In this document: positions 1-6,968 of the stretch, piece by piece
Layout: the number at the start of each line of letters is the position of its first letter
Numbering within the stretch: position 1 is the stretch's first letter
NCBI GenBank assembly: GCA_005888925.1
Contig: VBCP01000501.1
Coordinates: 1 to 9,167, forward strand
Direction of reading: 5' to 3'
Length of the DNA stretch: 9,167 nucleotides
Origin: Betaproteobacteria bacterium
GTDB taxonomy: Bacteria > Pseudomonadota > Gammaproteobacteria > Burkholderiales > SG8-39
Made by a program: the position numbers and the translations under genes
Notes under the pieces: generated by a model
Told to the model about the DNA's origin: nothing
The model's database searches: none
What the model saw: the letters and a program-made list of their open reading frames with translations, nothing else

Positions 1-894
1 CACCGCCTCGGCGAACTTGCGCGCGAAGTCGAGATCGGGCTTGCCGGTCTCGCACCAGACCATGTCAGCGTAGGCCGCGTAGGCGACGCCGCGAGAGATG
101 GCCTGGTCGAGTCCATTGCGCACGCGGTAAAAACCTTCGGCCGTGCGCTCGCCGGTGATGAACGGCTTGTCGTTCTCATCTACGTCGGAGGTCACCAGCG
201 TCGCCGCCTCGGCATCGGTGCGCGCCAGCAGCACGGTGGGTACGCCGGCGACGTCGGCCGCAAGGCGCGCCGCGACCAGCTTCTGCACCGCTTCCTGCGT
301 CGGCACGAGCACCTTGCCGCCCATGTGCCCGCATTTCTTGACGGATGCCAGCTGGTCCTCGAAGTGCACGCCCGCCGCGCCGGCGTCGATCATGGCGCGC
401 ATCAGCTCATAGGCATTGAGCACGCCGCCGAAGCCGGCTTCGGCATCCGCCACGATGGGCGCATAAAAGTCGACCTCTGCCGTGCCTTCCATCCATTGGA
501 TCTGGTCGGCGCGGGCGAGGGCGTTGTTGATGCGCTTCACCACGGTAGGAACTGAGGAAACGGCGTACAGCGACTGGTCGGGATACATCTGCAGCGAATC
601 GTTGGCGTCGGCCGCCACTTGCCAGCCGGACAGATAGATCGCGGGCACGCCGGCTTTCACCTGCTGCACCGCCTGGTTGCCGGTGAGCGCGCCGAGCGAA
701 TTGACGAAGGGACGCTCGTGCATCAGGCGCCAGAGTTTCTCGGCGCCGCGTTTCGCGAGCGTATGCTCGATCGCGACGCTGCCGCGCAGCCGCACTACAT
801 CGCCCGCGCCGTAGCCGCGCTTCACGCCCTTCCACCGCGCGTCTTGCGCCCAGTCGTTTTCGAGCGCTGCGATTTGTTTTTCTCGTTGATCCAC
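1..894 (-). CDS. aceA: Isocitrate lyase, 5' part (3' end outside window)
   Basis: Isocitrate lyase cleaves isocitrate to glyoxylate and succinate in the cytoplasm, the first step of the glyoxylate shunt used for growth on acetate or fatty acids. The visible 298 codons contain the family signature KKCGH at residues 186-190, with catalytic Cys188. They also contain SGWQVAAD (89-96), the metal-binding stretch VADAEAGFGG (148-157, Asp150) and HFEDQLAS (177-184). These sit about seven residues before the E. coli positions (Cys195, Asp157), so the N-terminus is slightly shorter. I chose the GTG at 894-892 because GGAGGG lies 4 bases upstream and the protein begins with a normal family N-terminus. 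No ATG is in frame just upstream. The full family length is about 430, so roughly a third is missing at the window edge, not by mutation. It is on the same strand as the mre-mrdA-rodA cluster, 169 bases behind rodA, and probably has its own promoter. Identification is very secure. Confidence 0.96.
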   Translation of the reverse strand, partial: MDQREKQIAALENDWAQDARWKGVKRGYGAGDVVRLRGSVAIEHTLAKRGAEKLWRLMHERPFVNSLGALTGNQAVQQVKAGVPAIYLSGWQVAADANDSLQMYPDQSLYAVSSVPTVVKRINNALARADQIQWMEGTAEVDFYAPIVADAEAGFGGVLNAYELMRAMIDAGAAGVHFEDQLASVKKCGHMGGKVLVPTQEAVQKLVAARLAADVAGVPTVLLARTDAEAATLVTSDVDENDKPFITGERTAEGFYRVRNGLDQAISRGVAYAAYADMVWCETGKPDLDFARKFAEAV

Positions 895-897
895 GTT

Positions 898-903
898 CCC
901 TCC
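898..903 (-). promoter_or_regulatory. Ribosome binding site of aceA
   Basis: GGAGGG on the minus strand ends 3 bases before the GTG at 894-892 (AAC lies between). It is the strongest Shine-Dalgarno match nearby and is the reason for choosing the GTG start over ATG codons further upstream, which are in another frame. Confidence 0.7.
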
Positions 904-969
904 GGAGGTTGTCGACAGAGGGAAGTTTGCGCGGCCCGCATGGCGCGCAGCAACACGCCATGTGGCCTA

Positions 970-984
970 TTTGTCTGTTACAAA
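970..984. repeat. 15-bp palindrome upstream of aceA (possible operator)
   Basis: TTTGT-CTGTT-ACAAA is a perfect 5-bp inverted repeat with a 5-base centre, about 75 bases upstream of the aceA start codon. It sits in the only AT-rich patch of the aceA/rodA spacer, where a promoter or regulator site would be expected. I could not find a convincing -35/-10 pair beside it and do not recognise the motif as a known regulator's site. The operator role is inference; the symmetry is seen directly. Confidence 0.3.
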
Positions 985-988
985 AACA

Positions 989-1005
989 AGGCTTTACATA
1001 GGCTT
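989..1005. repeat. Direct repeat AGGCTT x2, 11-bp period
   Basis: AGGCTT occurs at 989-994 and again at 1000-1005, separated by TACAT, so the copies lie on the same face of the helix. The pair adjoins the 970-984 palindrome in the aceA upstream region and could belong to the same regulatory site. A six-base repeat can arise by chance, so confidence is low. Confidence 0.25.
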
Positions 1006-1011
1006 AGCTGA

Positions 1012-1033
1012 CTCCCGTTTCATGATGCGGGAG
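1012..1033 (-). terminator. Possible hairpin downstream of rodA
   Basis: CTCCCG (1012-1017) and CGGGAG (1028-1033) form a perfect 6-bp GC stem with a 10-base loop, starting about 30 bases after the rodA stop codon. It could end or attenuate the mre-mrdA-rodA transcript before aceA. There is no T-run after the stem on the minus strand, so it is not a standard intrinsic terminator and read-through into aceA remains possible. Confidence 0.25.
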
Positions 1034-1063
1034 CGGGTTTCAAAAATTGCTGCTATGCGGAAA

Positions 1064-2122
1064 CTACGTTTGGACGAGCTTGCGGTACCGGTGAACGCTC
1101 ATCAGGATGCCGGCGCCGATGAAGAGCGTGAGGAGCGCCGTGCCGCCGTAGGAGAGAAACGGCAGCGGCACGCCCACAACGGGAAGGATGCCCGACACCA
1201 TGCCCATGTTTACGAAGGCATAAGTGAAGAACATGAGCGAGATCGCGCCCGCGAGGAGGCGGGCGAACACCGTGGCGGCATTCGCGGCGATCACCAGGCC
1301 GCGGGCGATGAGCAGCATGTAGAGGGCGACCAGCACGAGGTTGCCGACGAGCCCGAACTCCTCGGAAAAGACCGCGAAGATGAAGTCGGTGTGGCGCTCG
1401 GGGATGAATTCGAGGTGCGCCTGAGTGCCGTTGATGTGGTAGCCGGCGCCGAGCGGATCGGTGGTCGGATCGAGCAGCGTGAGAACACGCTTGCGCTGAT
1501 AGCTGTGCAGGAAGCCCCAAGCCACCGGCAGCGCGGCGAGGCCAAGGCCGGTCAGCGTGCCGAGCACCTTCCAGCTGAGGCCGGCGAAGAAGATGACATA
1601 GAAGCCGGCGGCGCCGACCAGCGCTGCGGTGCCAAGATCGGGCTGGCGGGCGATCAGGCCGAGCGGAATGATGAGCAGCATCGCGGCGACACCGAAGTTG
1701 CGCAGCTTGAGCGAGGTCTCGTGCTTGTGGAAGTACCACGCCAGCATCAGCGGCAGCGCGAGCTTCATCATCTCCGAGGGCTGGAAGCGCGTGACGCCGA
1801 CGTGCAGCCAGCGGCGCGCGCCGTTCACCACGTCGCCGAAGAGCGCCACGGCGACCAGGAAGGCGAGGCCGATGAGATAGGCCGGCACCGCGAAGCGCAT
1901 CATGGTCTGTGGTGGCACCTGCGCCACGAGCCACATCGCGGCGAGCGCTACCGCCAGGTTCACGGCCTGGCTGACGACGCGCGACGGCGTGTCGTAGCTC
2001 GCTGAGAACAATGCGAGGAAACCGAGCATCGACAGCGCGAGCATCAGCACGAGCAGCGTGCTGTCGATCCCCTCGGCGAGGCGCAGTCCGATGCGGCGTA
2101 TCGGCAGGCGCGCGAGTTCCAT
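1064..2122 (-). CDS. rodA: Peptidoglycan glycosyltransferase RodA with an internal loop deletion
   Basis: RodA is the SEDS-family membrane enzyme that polymerises lipid II into glycan strands, paired with PBP2 in the elongasome of the inner membrane. The 352-residue product is hydrophobic throughout, with multiple membrane segments. It carries family motifs RFQPSE (112-117), QPDLGT (160-165), DPLGAGYHI (222-230), PERHTDFIFA (241-250), PVVGVPLPFLSYGG (314-327) and a basic C-terminus. The start ATG (2122-2120) shares one base with the mrdA stop (TGATG), so the two are translationally coupled, and GAGAG precedes it. The oddity is in the periplasmic loop: GAGYHI is followed directly by NGTQ, whereas E. 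coli RodA (370 residues) has 18 more residues, IQSKIAIGSGGLRGKGWL, between them. The frame is kept and everything else looks intact. Whether the enzyme is active, altered or an assembly artefact cannot be decided here. The family call is secure. Confidence 0.96.
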   Translation of the reverse strand: MELARLPIRRIGLRLAEGIDSTLLVLMLALSMLGFLALFSASYDTPSRVVSQAVNLAVALAAMWLVAQVPPQTMMRFAVPAYLIGLAFLVAVALFGDVVNGARRWLHVGVTRFQPSEMMKLALPLMLAWYFHKHETSLKLRNFGVAAMLLIIPLGLIARQPDLGTAALVGAAGFYVIFFAGLSWKVLGTLTGLGLAALPVAWGFLHSYQRKRVLTLLDPTTDPLGAGYHINGTQAHLEFIPERHTDFIFAVFSEEFGLVGNLVLVALYMLLIARGLVIAANAATVFARLLAGAISLMFFTYAFVNMGMVSGILPVVGVPLPFLSYGGTALLTLFIGAGILMSVHRYRKLVQT

Positions 2123-4041
2123 CAGTCGCTCTCGATTTCCTCGTCCGACGCCGCGTCGTCCTCCGGCGTCGGCTGCTCCATGCCGGCGGGCACCTTGCCC
2201 AGCATGAAGTAGTCGAGCACGGTGCGCGCGAGCGGTGCCGCGGCGCGCGCGCCGAAGCCGCCGTTCTCGACGATCACGGCGAGCGCGATGCGCGGGCTCT
2301 CGAGCGGCGCGAAGGCGATGAACAGCGAATGGTCGCGGTGGCGCTCGGCGACCTTCGCCTCCTCGTATTTCTCGCCCTGCTTCATCGCGATGACCTGGGC
2401 GGTGCCGGTCTTGCCGCCGACGGCATAGGTGACGCCGGCGAAGGCGCGCGCTCCGGTGCCTTCCTTGTTGACTCCCGCCATAGCGCGCTTGATGAACTCG
2501 ACGTTATCGCGCTTCAGCGTCACGGTGTGCAGGACTTCCGCGGGCATCTCGCGCCGCTCGCCGTTGCGCGGATGGTCGATGTGCGCAACCAGCCGCGCCT
2601 TGTAGATGTGACCGGCGCTCGCGAGCATCGCCATCGCTTGCGCAAGCTGCAGCGGCGTGTACGAGTGATAGCCCTGGCCGATGCCGATCGAGATGGTCTC
2701 GCCGGGAAACCACTTCTGGTCGGCCGGGCGCTTGAAACGCTTTTGCTTCCACTCGGGCGAGGGCAGCACGCCGGTGAACTCGCCGGCGAGATCGATGCCG
2801 GAGCGCGAGCCGAAGCCGAAGGGCCCGAGGAAGCGCGCGATGGCGTCGATGCCCAGGTCGTTCGCGAGGTGGTAGTAGTAGGTGTCGCAGGACTCGACGA
2901 TCGATTTGTACATGTCGACCGTGCCGTGGCCGCCCTTCTTGTCGTCGCGGAAGCGCCGTCCGCCAAAGTCGAAGTAGCCGGGATCGAAGATGGTCGCGCG
3001 CGTGGTGCGCTTGCCGGTCTCGAGCGCGGCGAGCGCGAGATAGGGCTTGATGGTCGAGCCCGGCGGGTAGAGTCCCGAAATGGCGCGGTTGTTGAGCGGC
3101 TTGTCTATCGAGCCGTTCAGCTCGGCCCAGTACGTCGGGTCGATGCCGTCGACGAAGAGGTTCGGGTCGAAGCCGGGCTTCGAGACGAGGGCGAGGATGC
3201 CGCCGCTCGCCGGGTCGATGGCGACGAGCGCGCCGCGGCGCTCGCCGAACGCGATCTCGGCCACCTGCTGCAGCCGCATGTCGAGCGTGAGGGTGACGTT
3301 GTTGCCGGGCTGCGAAGCGGTGCGCGACAGCGTGCGGATGCCGCGTCCGGCGGCGTCGATCTCCACCTGCTCGAAGCCGGTGGTGCCGTGCAGCTCCGCC
3401 TCGTAGGTCGCCTCGATGCCGGCCTTGCCGATGTAATCGGTGCCGCGGTAGTTCGCGCCGACGCCGTCGTCCTCGAGCTTCGTCTGGTCCTGCGTGTTGA
3501 TGCGCCCGAGGTAGCCGAGCGCGTGCGAGCCGACGTCGCCGAACGGGTACTGCCGGAAAAGCCGTGCCTTGATCTCGACGCCCTCGAAGCGGAAGCGGTT
3601 CGCGGCGAACTTCGCCACCTCCTCGTCCGACAGGCGGTTCTTGATCGGCAGGTTCTCCGCGTTGCGCGTCTCCTGCAGGAGCTTGCGGAAGCGCACGCGG
3701 TCGCGCGTAGTGATGTCGACGTACTCGGTGAGCTCGTCGATCGTGCGCTCGAGGTTCCGCACGCGGCGCGGGAAGATCTCGAGCGTGTAGCCGGAGTAAT
3801 TGCGCGCGACCACCACGCCGTTGCGGTCGACGATCAGGCCGCGGTTCGGCGTCACCGGCACGATCGAGATGCGGTTGTCCTCGGCCTTGGCGCGGTAGAC
3901 GTCGTGCTGCAGCACCTGCAGCCAGAGGAAGCGCGCGGCGAGCAGGCCGAACGCCACCAGCACGGCGACGCCCGCGACGCCGACGCGGGCCTGGAACTGA
4001 TGCAGCTCCTGCTCGGAGTTGCGGATTTCGCTACCGCGCAT
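2122..4041 (-). CDS. mrdA: Penicillin-binding protein 2 (elongasome transpeptidase)
   Basis: PBP2 is the class B D,D-transpeptidase that cross-links side-wall peptidoglycan made by RodA, anchored in the inner membrane and acting in the periplasm. The 639-residue product has a short cytoplasmic N-terminus, one membrane anchor (about 20-43), and a pedestal domain with the RGLIVDRNG motif (67-75). The transpeptidase domain has all three active-site motifs: STIK (329-332, nucleophile Ser329), SCD (384-386) and KTG (544-546). These spacings match E. coli PBP2 (330, 387, 544). Asp353, Asp366, His372 and Cys385 line up in spacing with the zinc ligands described for Acinetobacter PBP2, so a structural zinc is likely. 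The start ATG at 4041-4039 follows AGGTGA at 9-base spacing. That SD overlaps the mreD stop region, the gap being 13 bases. The acidic C-terminal tail (about 620-639) is not part of the enzyme fold. Confidence 0.97.
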   Translation of the reverse strand: MRGSEIRNSEQELHQFQARVGVAGVAVLVAFGLLAARFLWLQVLQHDVYRAKAEDNRISIVPVTPNRGLIVDRNGVVVARNYSGYTLEIFPRRVRNLERTIDELTEYVDITTRDRVRFRKLLQETRNAENLPIKNRLSDEEVAKFAANRFRFEGVEIKARLFRQYPFGDVGSHALGYLGRINTQDQTKLEDDGVGANYRGTDYIGKAGIEATYEAELHGTTGFEQVEIDAAGRGIRTLSRTASQPGNNVTLTLDMRLQQVAEIAFGERRGALVAIDPASGGILALVSKPGFDPNLFVDGIDPTYWAELNGSIDKPLNNRAISGLYPPGSTIKPYLALAALETGKRTTRATIFDPGYFDFGGRRFRDDKKGGHGTVDMYKSIVESCDTYYYHLANDLGIDAIARFLGPFGFGSRSGIDLAGEFTGVLPSPEWKQKRFKRPADQKWFPGETISIGIGQGYHSYTPLQLAQAMAMLASAGHIYKARLVAHIDHPRNGERREMPAEVLHTVTLKRDNVEFIKRAMAGVNKEGTGARAFAGVTYAVGGKTGTAQVIAMKQGEKYEEAKVAERHRDHSLFIAFAPLESPRIALAVIVENGGFGARAAAPLARTVLDYFMLGKVPAGMEQPTPEDDAASDEEIESD

Positions 4042-4054
4042 CGTTGCGGCTCAC

Positions 4055-4561
4055 CTAAATGGTTTGCTCGCGTTCGGGCCGCCGCTGCGGCAGGAGCAGC
4101 AGCCAGGTCACCACCGGCCAGAGCAGGGCACCGCCCAGCGGCCCGACCACGATCGGCCAGCCGGGGAACTGATCGCCCGCCGCCAGGCGCACGAGCAGCA
4201 CCGCCGCCTGGGTAGCGAGCAGGATGAGAGCGATGTGCAGCGATTGCAGCATCGGGCCGAACCACAGGATACGCCGCGACATCCACACCGAGAGAAATGC
4301 GAGCAGCGAGTAGGCGAGCGCGTGCTGGCCGAGCAGCACGCCGTTGCCGGCGTCGGTCAGAAGCCCGAGCGTCCAGCCGACGCCGAGACCGACGAGCCGC
4401 GGCTGCCGCACGCACCAGAAGGCGAGCACCAGCGCGACGAAATCCGGCACCAGGCGCAGGTCGCGCCACGGCAGGAAATCGAGGAACAGCGCGAGCGCGA
4501 AGGAGCCGATGATCGTGCTCATGCGCACCGGCAGCAGGATTTGCGAGCTACCGGGAATCAT
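4055..4561 (-). CDS. mreD: Rod-shape-determining protein MreD
   Basis: MreD is a small integral inner-membrane protein that works with MreC and MreB in the side-wall elongation complex; its biochemical role is not settled. The 168-residue product is of family length and made almost entirely of hydrophobic segments (about five or six). It opens with the ILLPV...LDFLPW pattern and continues with PDFVALVLAFWCVRQP (39-54) and LGLLTDAGNGVLLGQHALAY (65-84), both typical of the family. The start at 4561 overlaps the mreC stop by 14 bases, which implies translational coupling. A later Met at residue 14 would lose the conserved ILLPV stretch, so I keep the first ATG. The product ends in a short charged tail, PEREQTI. 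The gene sits between mreC and mrdA as is usual in Proteobacteria. Confidence 0.95.
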   Translation of the reverse strand: MIPGSSQILLPVRMSTIIGSFALALFLDFLPWRDLRLVPDFVALVLAFWCVRQPRLVGLGVGWTLGLLTDAGNGVLLGQHALAYSLLAFLSVWMSRRILWFGPMLQSLHIALILLATQAAVLLVRLAAGDQFPGWPIVVGPLGGALLWPVVTWLLLLPQRRPEREQTI

Positions 4562-5483
4562 CGCTCGCTGCCTTTTCCTTGGTCTTTGCGCGGCGCGTCT
4601 TCTCCCCGCGGCGTTCCTTCGCCTGCGTCTCGTCGGGCCGCGGCGGGCGGGCGGCTTCGTTGGTCAGGATGAGCACGTAGCGGCCGCGCTCGATGCCCGC
4701 GGCGGGCTTGCAGACGACGCGCGCGAAGCTGTGCTCGGCATCGCGCTCCACACGCACGACGCTCGCTACCGGGAGTCCGGCGGGATAAGTGCCATCGATG
4801 CCGGAGGTCACCAGGCGATCGCCGTTCTGCACTTCGGCGTTGGCCGGCATGTAGCGCAGCTCGAGCATGCCCGAGGCGCCGCCGCCGAAGGCGACGGCAC
4901 GCAGGCCGTTGCGCACCACCTGCACCGGAATCGCCTGGTCGGGGTTGGTGAGCAGCGTCACTTCCGAGAGCAGTGGATGCACGCGCGTGACTTGCCCGAT
5001 GACGCCGGTGTCGTCGGACACCGGGCTGCCAGCCCGCACGTCTTGCACGCTGCCGCGGTCGATGAACAGCTTGTGCGCGTAGGGATCGCGCCCGAGGTAA
5101 AGCACTTCCGCGAGCGTCGCCTGCACCGGCAGCTTCTCTGCCGCGCCGATCATGCGGCGCAGTTCGGCGGTTTCGGCCTGCAGCGCTTGGTAGCGCTGGG
5201 CGTCCTGCACGTTGGCGAGCGCCTGCGCGCGCAGCCGCTCGTTCTCCTCGATCAGGTTCGTCTGCGTCGAGAAGTAACCGCCGACGGAAAGCGCCAGGTC
5301 GATCGGCCAGGTCGCTGCGCGCTGCAGCGGATACGCCGCGAGCGCGAGCCAGGTGCGCAGCCCGTCGACGTAGCGAAAGCGGGCGTCGATCACCAGCAAT
5401 GCGAGTGACAGCGAGGCAAAGAAGAAAAGGCGGACAAGGGGCGCCGGTCCGCGCTTGAAGAATGGCGGGGGGGTGTGGTCCAT
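4548..5483 (-). CDS. mreC: Rod-shape-determining protein MreC
   Basis: MreC is a bitopic inner-membrane protein whose periplasmic part binds and activates PBP2 in the elongasome. The 311-residue product has a short N-terminal cytoplasmic stretch starting MDHTPPPFFKRGP, one membrane segment (about 17-33), a periplasmic coiled coil (about 73-113, rich in Glu, Gln, Arg and Leu) and then the paired beta-domains (about 120-275). These include GVIGQVTRV (160-168) and GIDGTYPAGLP (228-238). A highly charged tail of about 35 residues (Lys, Arg and Glu rich) follows and is not conserved in the family as I know it. The ATG at 5483-5481 is 12 bases after the mreB stop. The only SD-like sequence is a G-run directly before the start, and that run can pair with a C7 tract in codons 4-7. 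Expression probably depends on translation of mreB. Confidence 0.96.
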   Translation of the reverse strand: MDHTPPPFFKRGPAPLVRLFFFASLSLALLVIDARFRYVDGLRTWLALAAYPLQRAATWPIDLALSVGGYFSTQTNLIEENERLRAQALANVQDAQRYQALQAETAELRRMIGAAEKLPVQATLAEVLYLGRDPYAHKLFIDRGSVQDVRAGSPVSDDTGVIGQVTRVHPLLSEVTLLTNPDQAIPVQVVRNGLRAVAFGGGASGMLELRYMPANAEVQNGDRLVTSGIDGTYPAGLPVASVVRVERDAEHSFARVVCKPAAGIERGRYVLILTNEAARPPRPDETQAKERRGEKTRRAKTKEKAASDDSR

Positions 5484-5490
5484 CCCCCGC
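5465..5490 (-). promoter_or_regulatory. GC hairpin enclosing the mreC start codon
   Basis: On the minus strand GCGGGGG (5490-5484), which is also the only SD-like sequence of mreC, is exactly complementary to CCCCCGC (5471-5465) inside the first codons. The 12-base loop begins with the start ATG. The stem of seven G-C pairs would hide the ribosome binding site. The mreB stop codon lies only 5 bases upstream of the 5' arm, so ribosomes finishing mreB should melt it and couple mreC translation to mreB. The pairing is seen; the regulatory effect is inferred. Confidence 0.4.
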
Positions 5491-5495
5491 TATTC

Positions 5496-6539
<1,044 letters not shown>

Positions 6540-6565
6540 GGGCAAGGTCGAGGCTCTTTTCGTTT

Positions 6566-6593
6566 CTTAAACTGGGCCTTAGCGCTGCGGCAA
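6566..6593 (-). promoter_or_regulatory. Candidate sigma-70 promoter for mreB
   Basis: On the minus strand TTGCCG (6593-6588, 4 of 6 matches to the -35 consensus) is followed after 16 bases by TTTAAG (6571-6566, 4 of 6 matches to -10). The start would fall near 6560, giving a leader of about 20 bases. It competes with the symmetric -10 at 6613-6619 as the mreB promoter; both are weak by sequence alone. Confidence 0.3.
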
Positions 6594-6598
6594 GGCCC
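6574..6598. repeat. 7-bp inverted repeat in the mreB leader
   Basis: GGGCCTT (6574-6580) and AAGGCCC (6592-6598) are perfect inverted copies around an 11-base centre that itself contains the palindrome AGCGCT (6581-6586). It lies in the mreB/gatC divergent region, 35 bases upstream of the mreB start codon. It could be a regulator-binding site, or a hairpin in the mreB 5' untranslated RNA if transcription starts near 6606. No T-run follows on either strand, so a terminator is unlikely. Confidence 0.4.
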
Positions 6599-6612
6599 CT
6601 GAAAATGGCCGC

Positions 6613-6619
6613 TATGATA
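6613..6619. promoter_or_regulatory. Symmetric -10 element, possible bidirectional promoter for gatC and mreB
   Basis: TATGATA reads TATGAT on the plus strand and TATCAT on the minus strand; each matches TATAAT at 5 of 6 positions. It is placed about 60 bases before gatC and 75 before mreB, so it could fire both ways. Symmetric -10 elements of the TAnnnTA kind are known to drive divergent transcription in bacteria. The -35 regions are poor: GCAAGG (6590-6595) for the plus strand, TTATCT (6643-6638) for the minus strand. An activator may help, or only one direction may be used. Confidence 0.4.
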
Positions 6620-6634
6620 CGCTAAGGACGCTAC

Positions 6635-6655
6635 GGGAGATAAGGCAATACTCCC
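6635..6655 (+). other. Small hairpin in the gatC leader
   Basis: GGGAG (6635-6639) and CTCCC (6651-6655) can form a 5-bp stem with an 11-base loop. The second copy of the adjacent tandem repeat offers an alternative partner, CTCCC at 6660-6664. If transcription starts near 6625 both lie in the gatC 5' untranslated RNA. A regulatory role is only a possibility. Confidence 0.3.
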
Positions 6656-6668
6656 CTGGCTCCCCTGG
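6651..6668 (+). repeat. Perfect tandem duplication of CTCCCCTGG before gatC
   Basis: The nine bases CTCCCCTGG occur twice back to back, ending 11 bases before the gatC ATG. The duplication occupies the place where a Shine-Dalgarno sequence would normally be, and no good one is present. It probably arose by slippage. Confidence 0.85.
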
Positions 6669-6679
6669 TCCGAAAGTAT

Positions 6680-6967
6680 ATGTCGCTAACCCCCGACGAC
6701 GTGCGGCGCCTCGCGCGCCTCGCGCGCATTGCAATCCAGCCCGAAGAATCCGGCGCGGTGCTCGATCGCCTGAACCGGGTGCTCGGCCTGATCGACCAGA
6801 TGCGCGCAATTGACACCACCGGCATCGAGCCGATGGCCCATGCGGTTGATGTGGTTCAGCGTTTGCGGCCGGACGAGGTGCGCGAGTCCGATCAGCGCGA
6901 GCTTTATCAATCCGTCGCCCCGGCGGTCGAGGATGGACTGTACCTCGTGCCCAAGGTGATCGAGTAG
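6680..6967 (+). CDS. gatC: Asp/Glu-tRNA amidotransferase subunit C
   Basis: GatC is the small subunit that wraps around and stabilises the GatA-GatB complex. That complex converts Asp-tRNA(Asn) and/or Glu-tRNA(Gln) to the correct aminoacyl-tRNA in the cytoplasm. The 95-residue product has the family length and sequence: MSLTPDDVRRLARLARIAI at the start, LNRVLGLIDQMRAIDTTGIEPM (about 31-52), LRPDE (62-66) and the C-terminal YLVPKVIE. The ATG at 6680 is the only sensible start, although no clear ribosome binding site precedes it (only CCGAAAG, with a tandem CTCCCCTGG repeat before that). It is first in the gatC-gatA-unknown-gatB run and divergent from mreB. Identification is secure. Confidence 0.97.
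   Translation: MSLTPDDVRRLARLARIAIQPEESGAVLDRLNRVLGLIDQMRAIDTTGIEPMAHAVDVVQRLRPDEVRESDQRELYQSVAPAVEDGLYLVPKVIE
6953..6959 (+). promoter_or_regulatory. Ribosome binding site of gatA
   Basis: AAGGTGA inside the last codons of gatC lies 9 bases before the TTG at 6969. It supports this TTG as the gatA start, since no ATG or GTG in frame would keep the conserved N-terminus. Confidence 0.65.
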
Positions 6968-6968
6968 C

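Noticed and set aside
407..961. Minus-strand frame starting with an ATG upstream of aceA
   Set aside because: It runs in a different frame across aceA, and its product is Arg-rich with no motif. The aceA frame with KKCGH is clearly the coding one.
962..2005. Open frame of 347 codons on the plus strand opposite rodA
   Set aside because: The product is dominated by Glu, Arg, His and Gln, low in hydrophobic residues, and has no recognisable motif. It mirrors the codon pattern of rodA, which is certain.
2011..4215. Very long open frame (734 codons) on the plus strand opposite mrdA
   Set aside because: It is antisense to a certain PBP2 gene. Its product is rich in Arg, Ala, Val, Asp and Glu with no domain or membrane pattern, as expected from the reverse of GC-rich codons.
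6540..6545. TTG start for mreB two codons upstream
   Set aside because: The family begins at MFGFLRSYF and the length from the ATG equals E. coli MreB; the TTG has no better ribosome binding site.
6605..6625. Six-codon upstream frame (ATG GCC GCT ATG ATA CGC TAA) before gatC
   Set aside because: It overlaps the likely -10 element, so it would not be in the gatC transcript, and it has no ribosome binding site.
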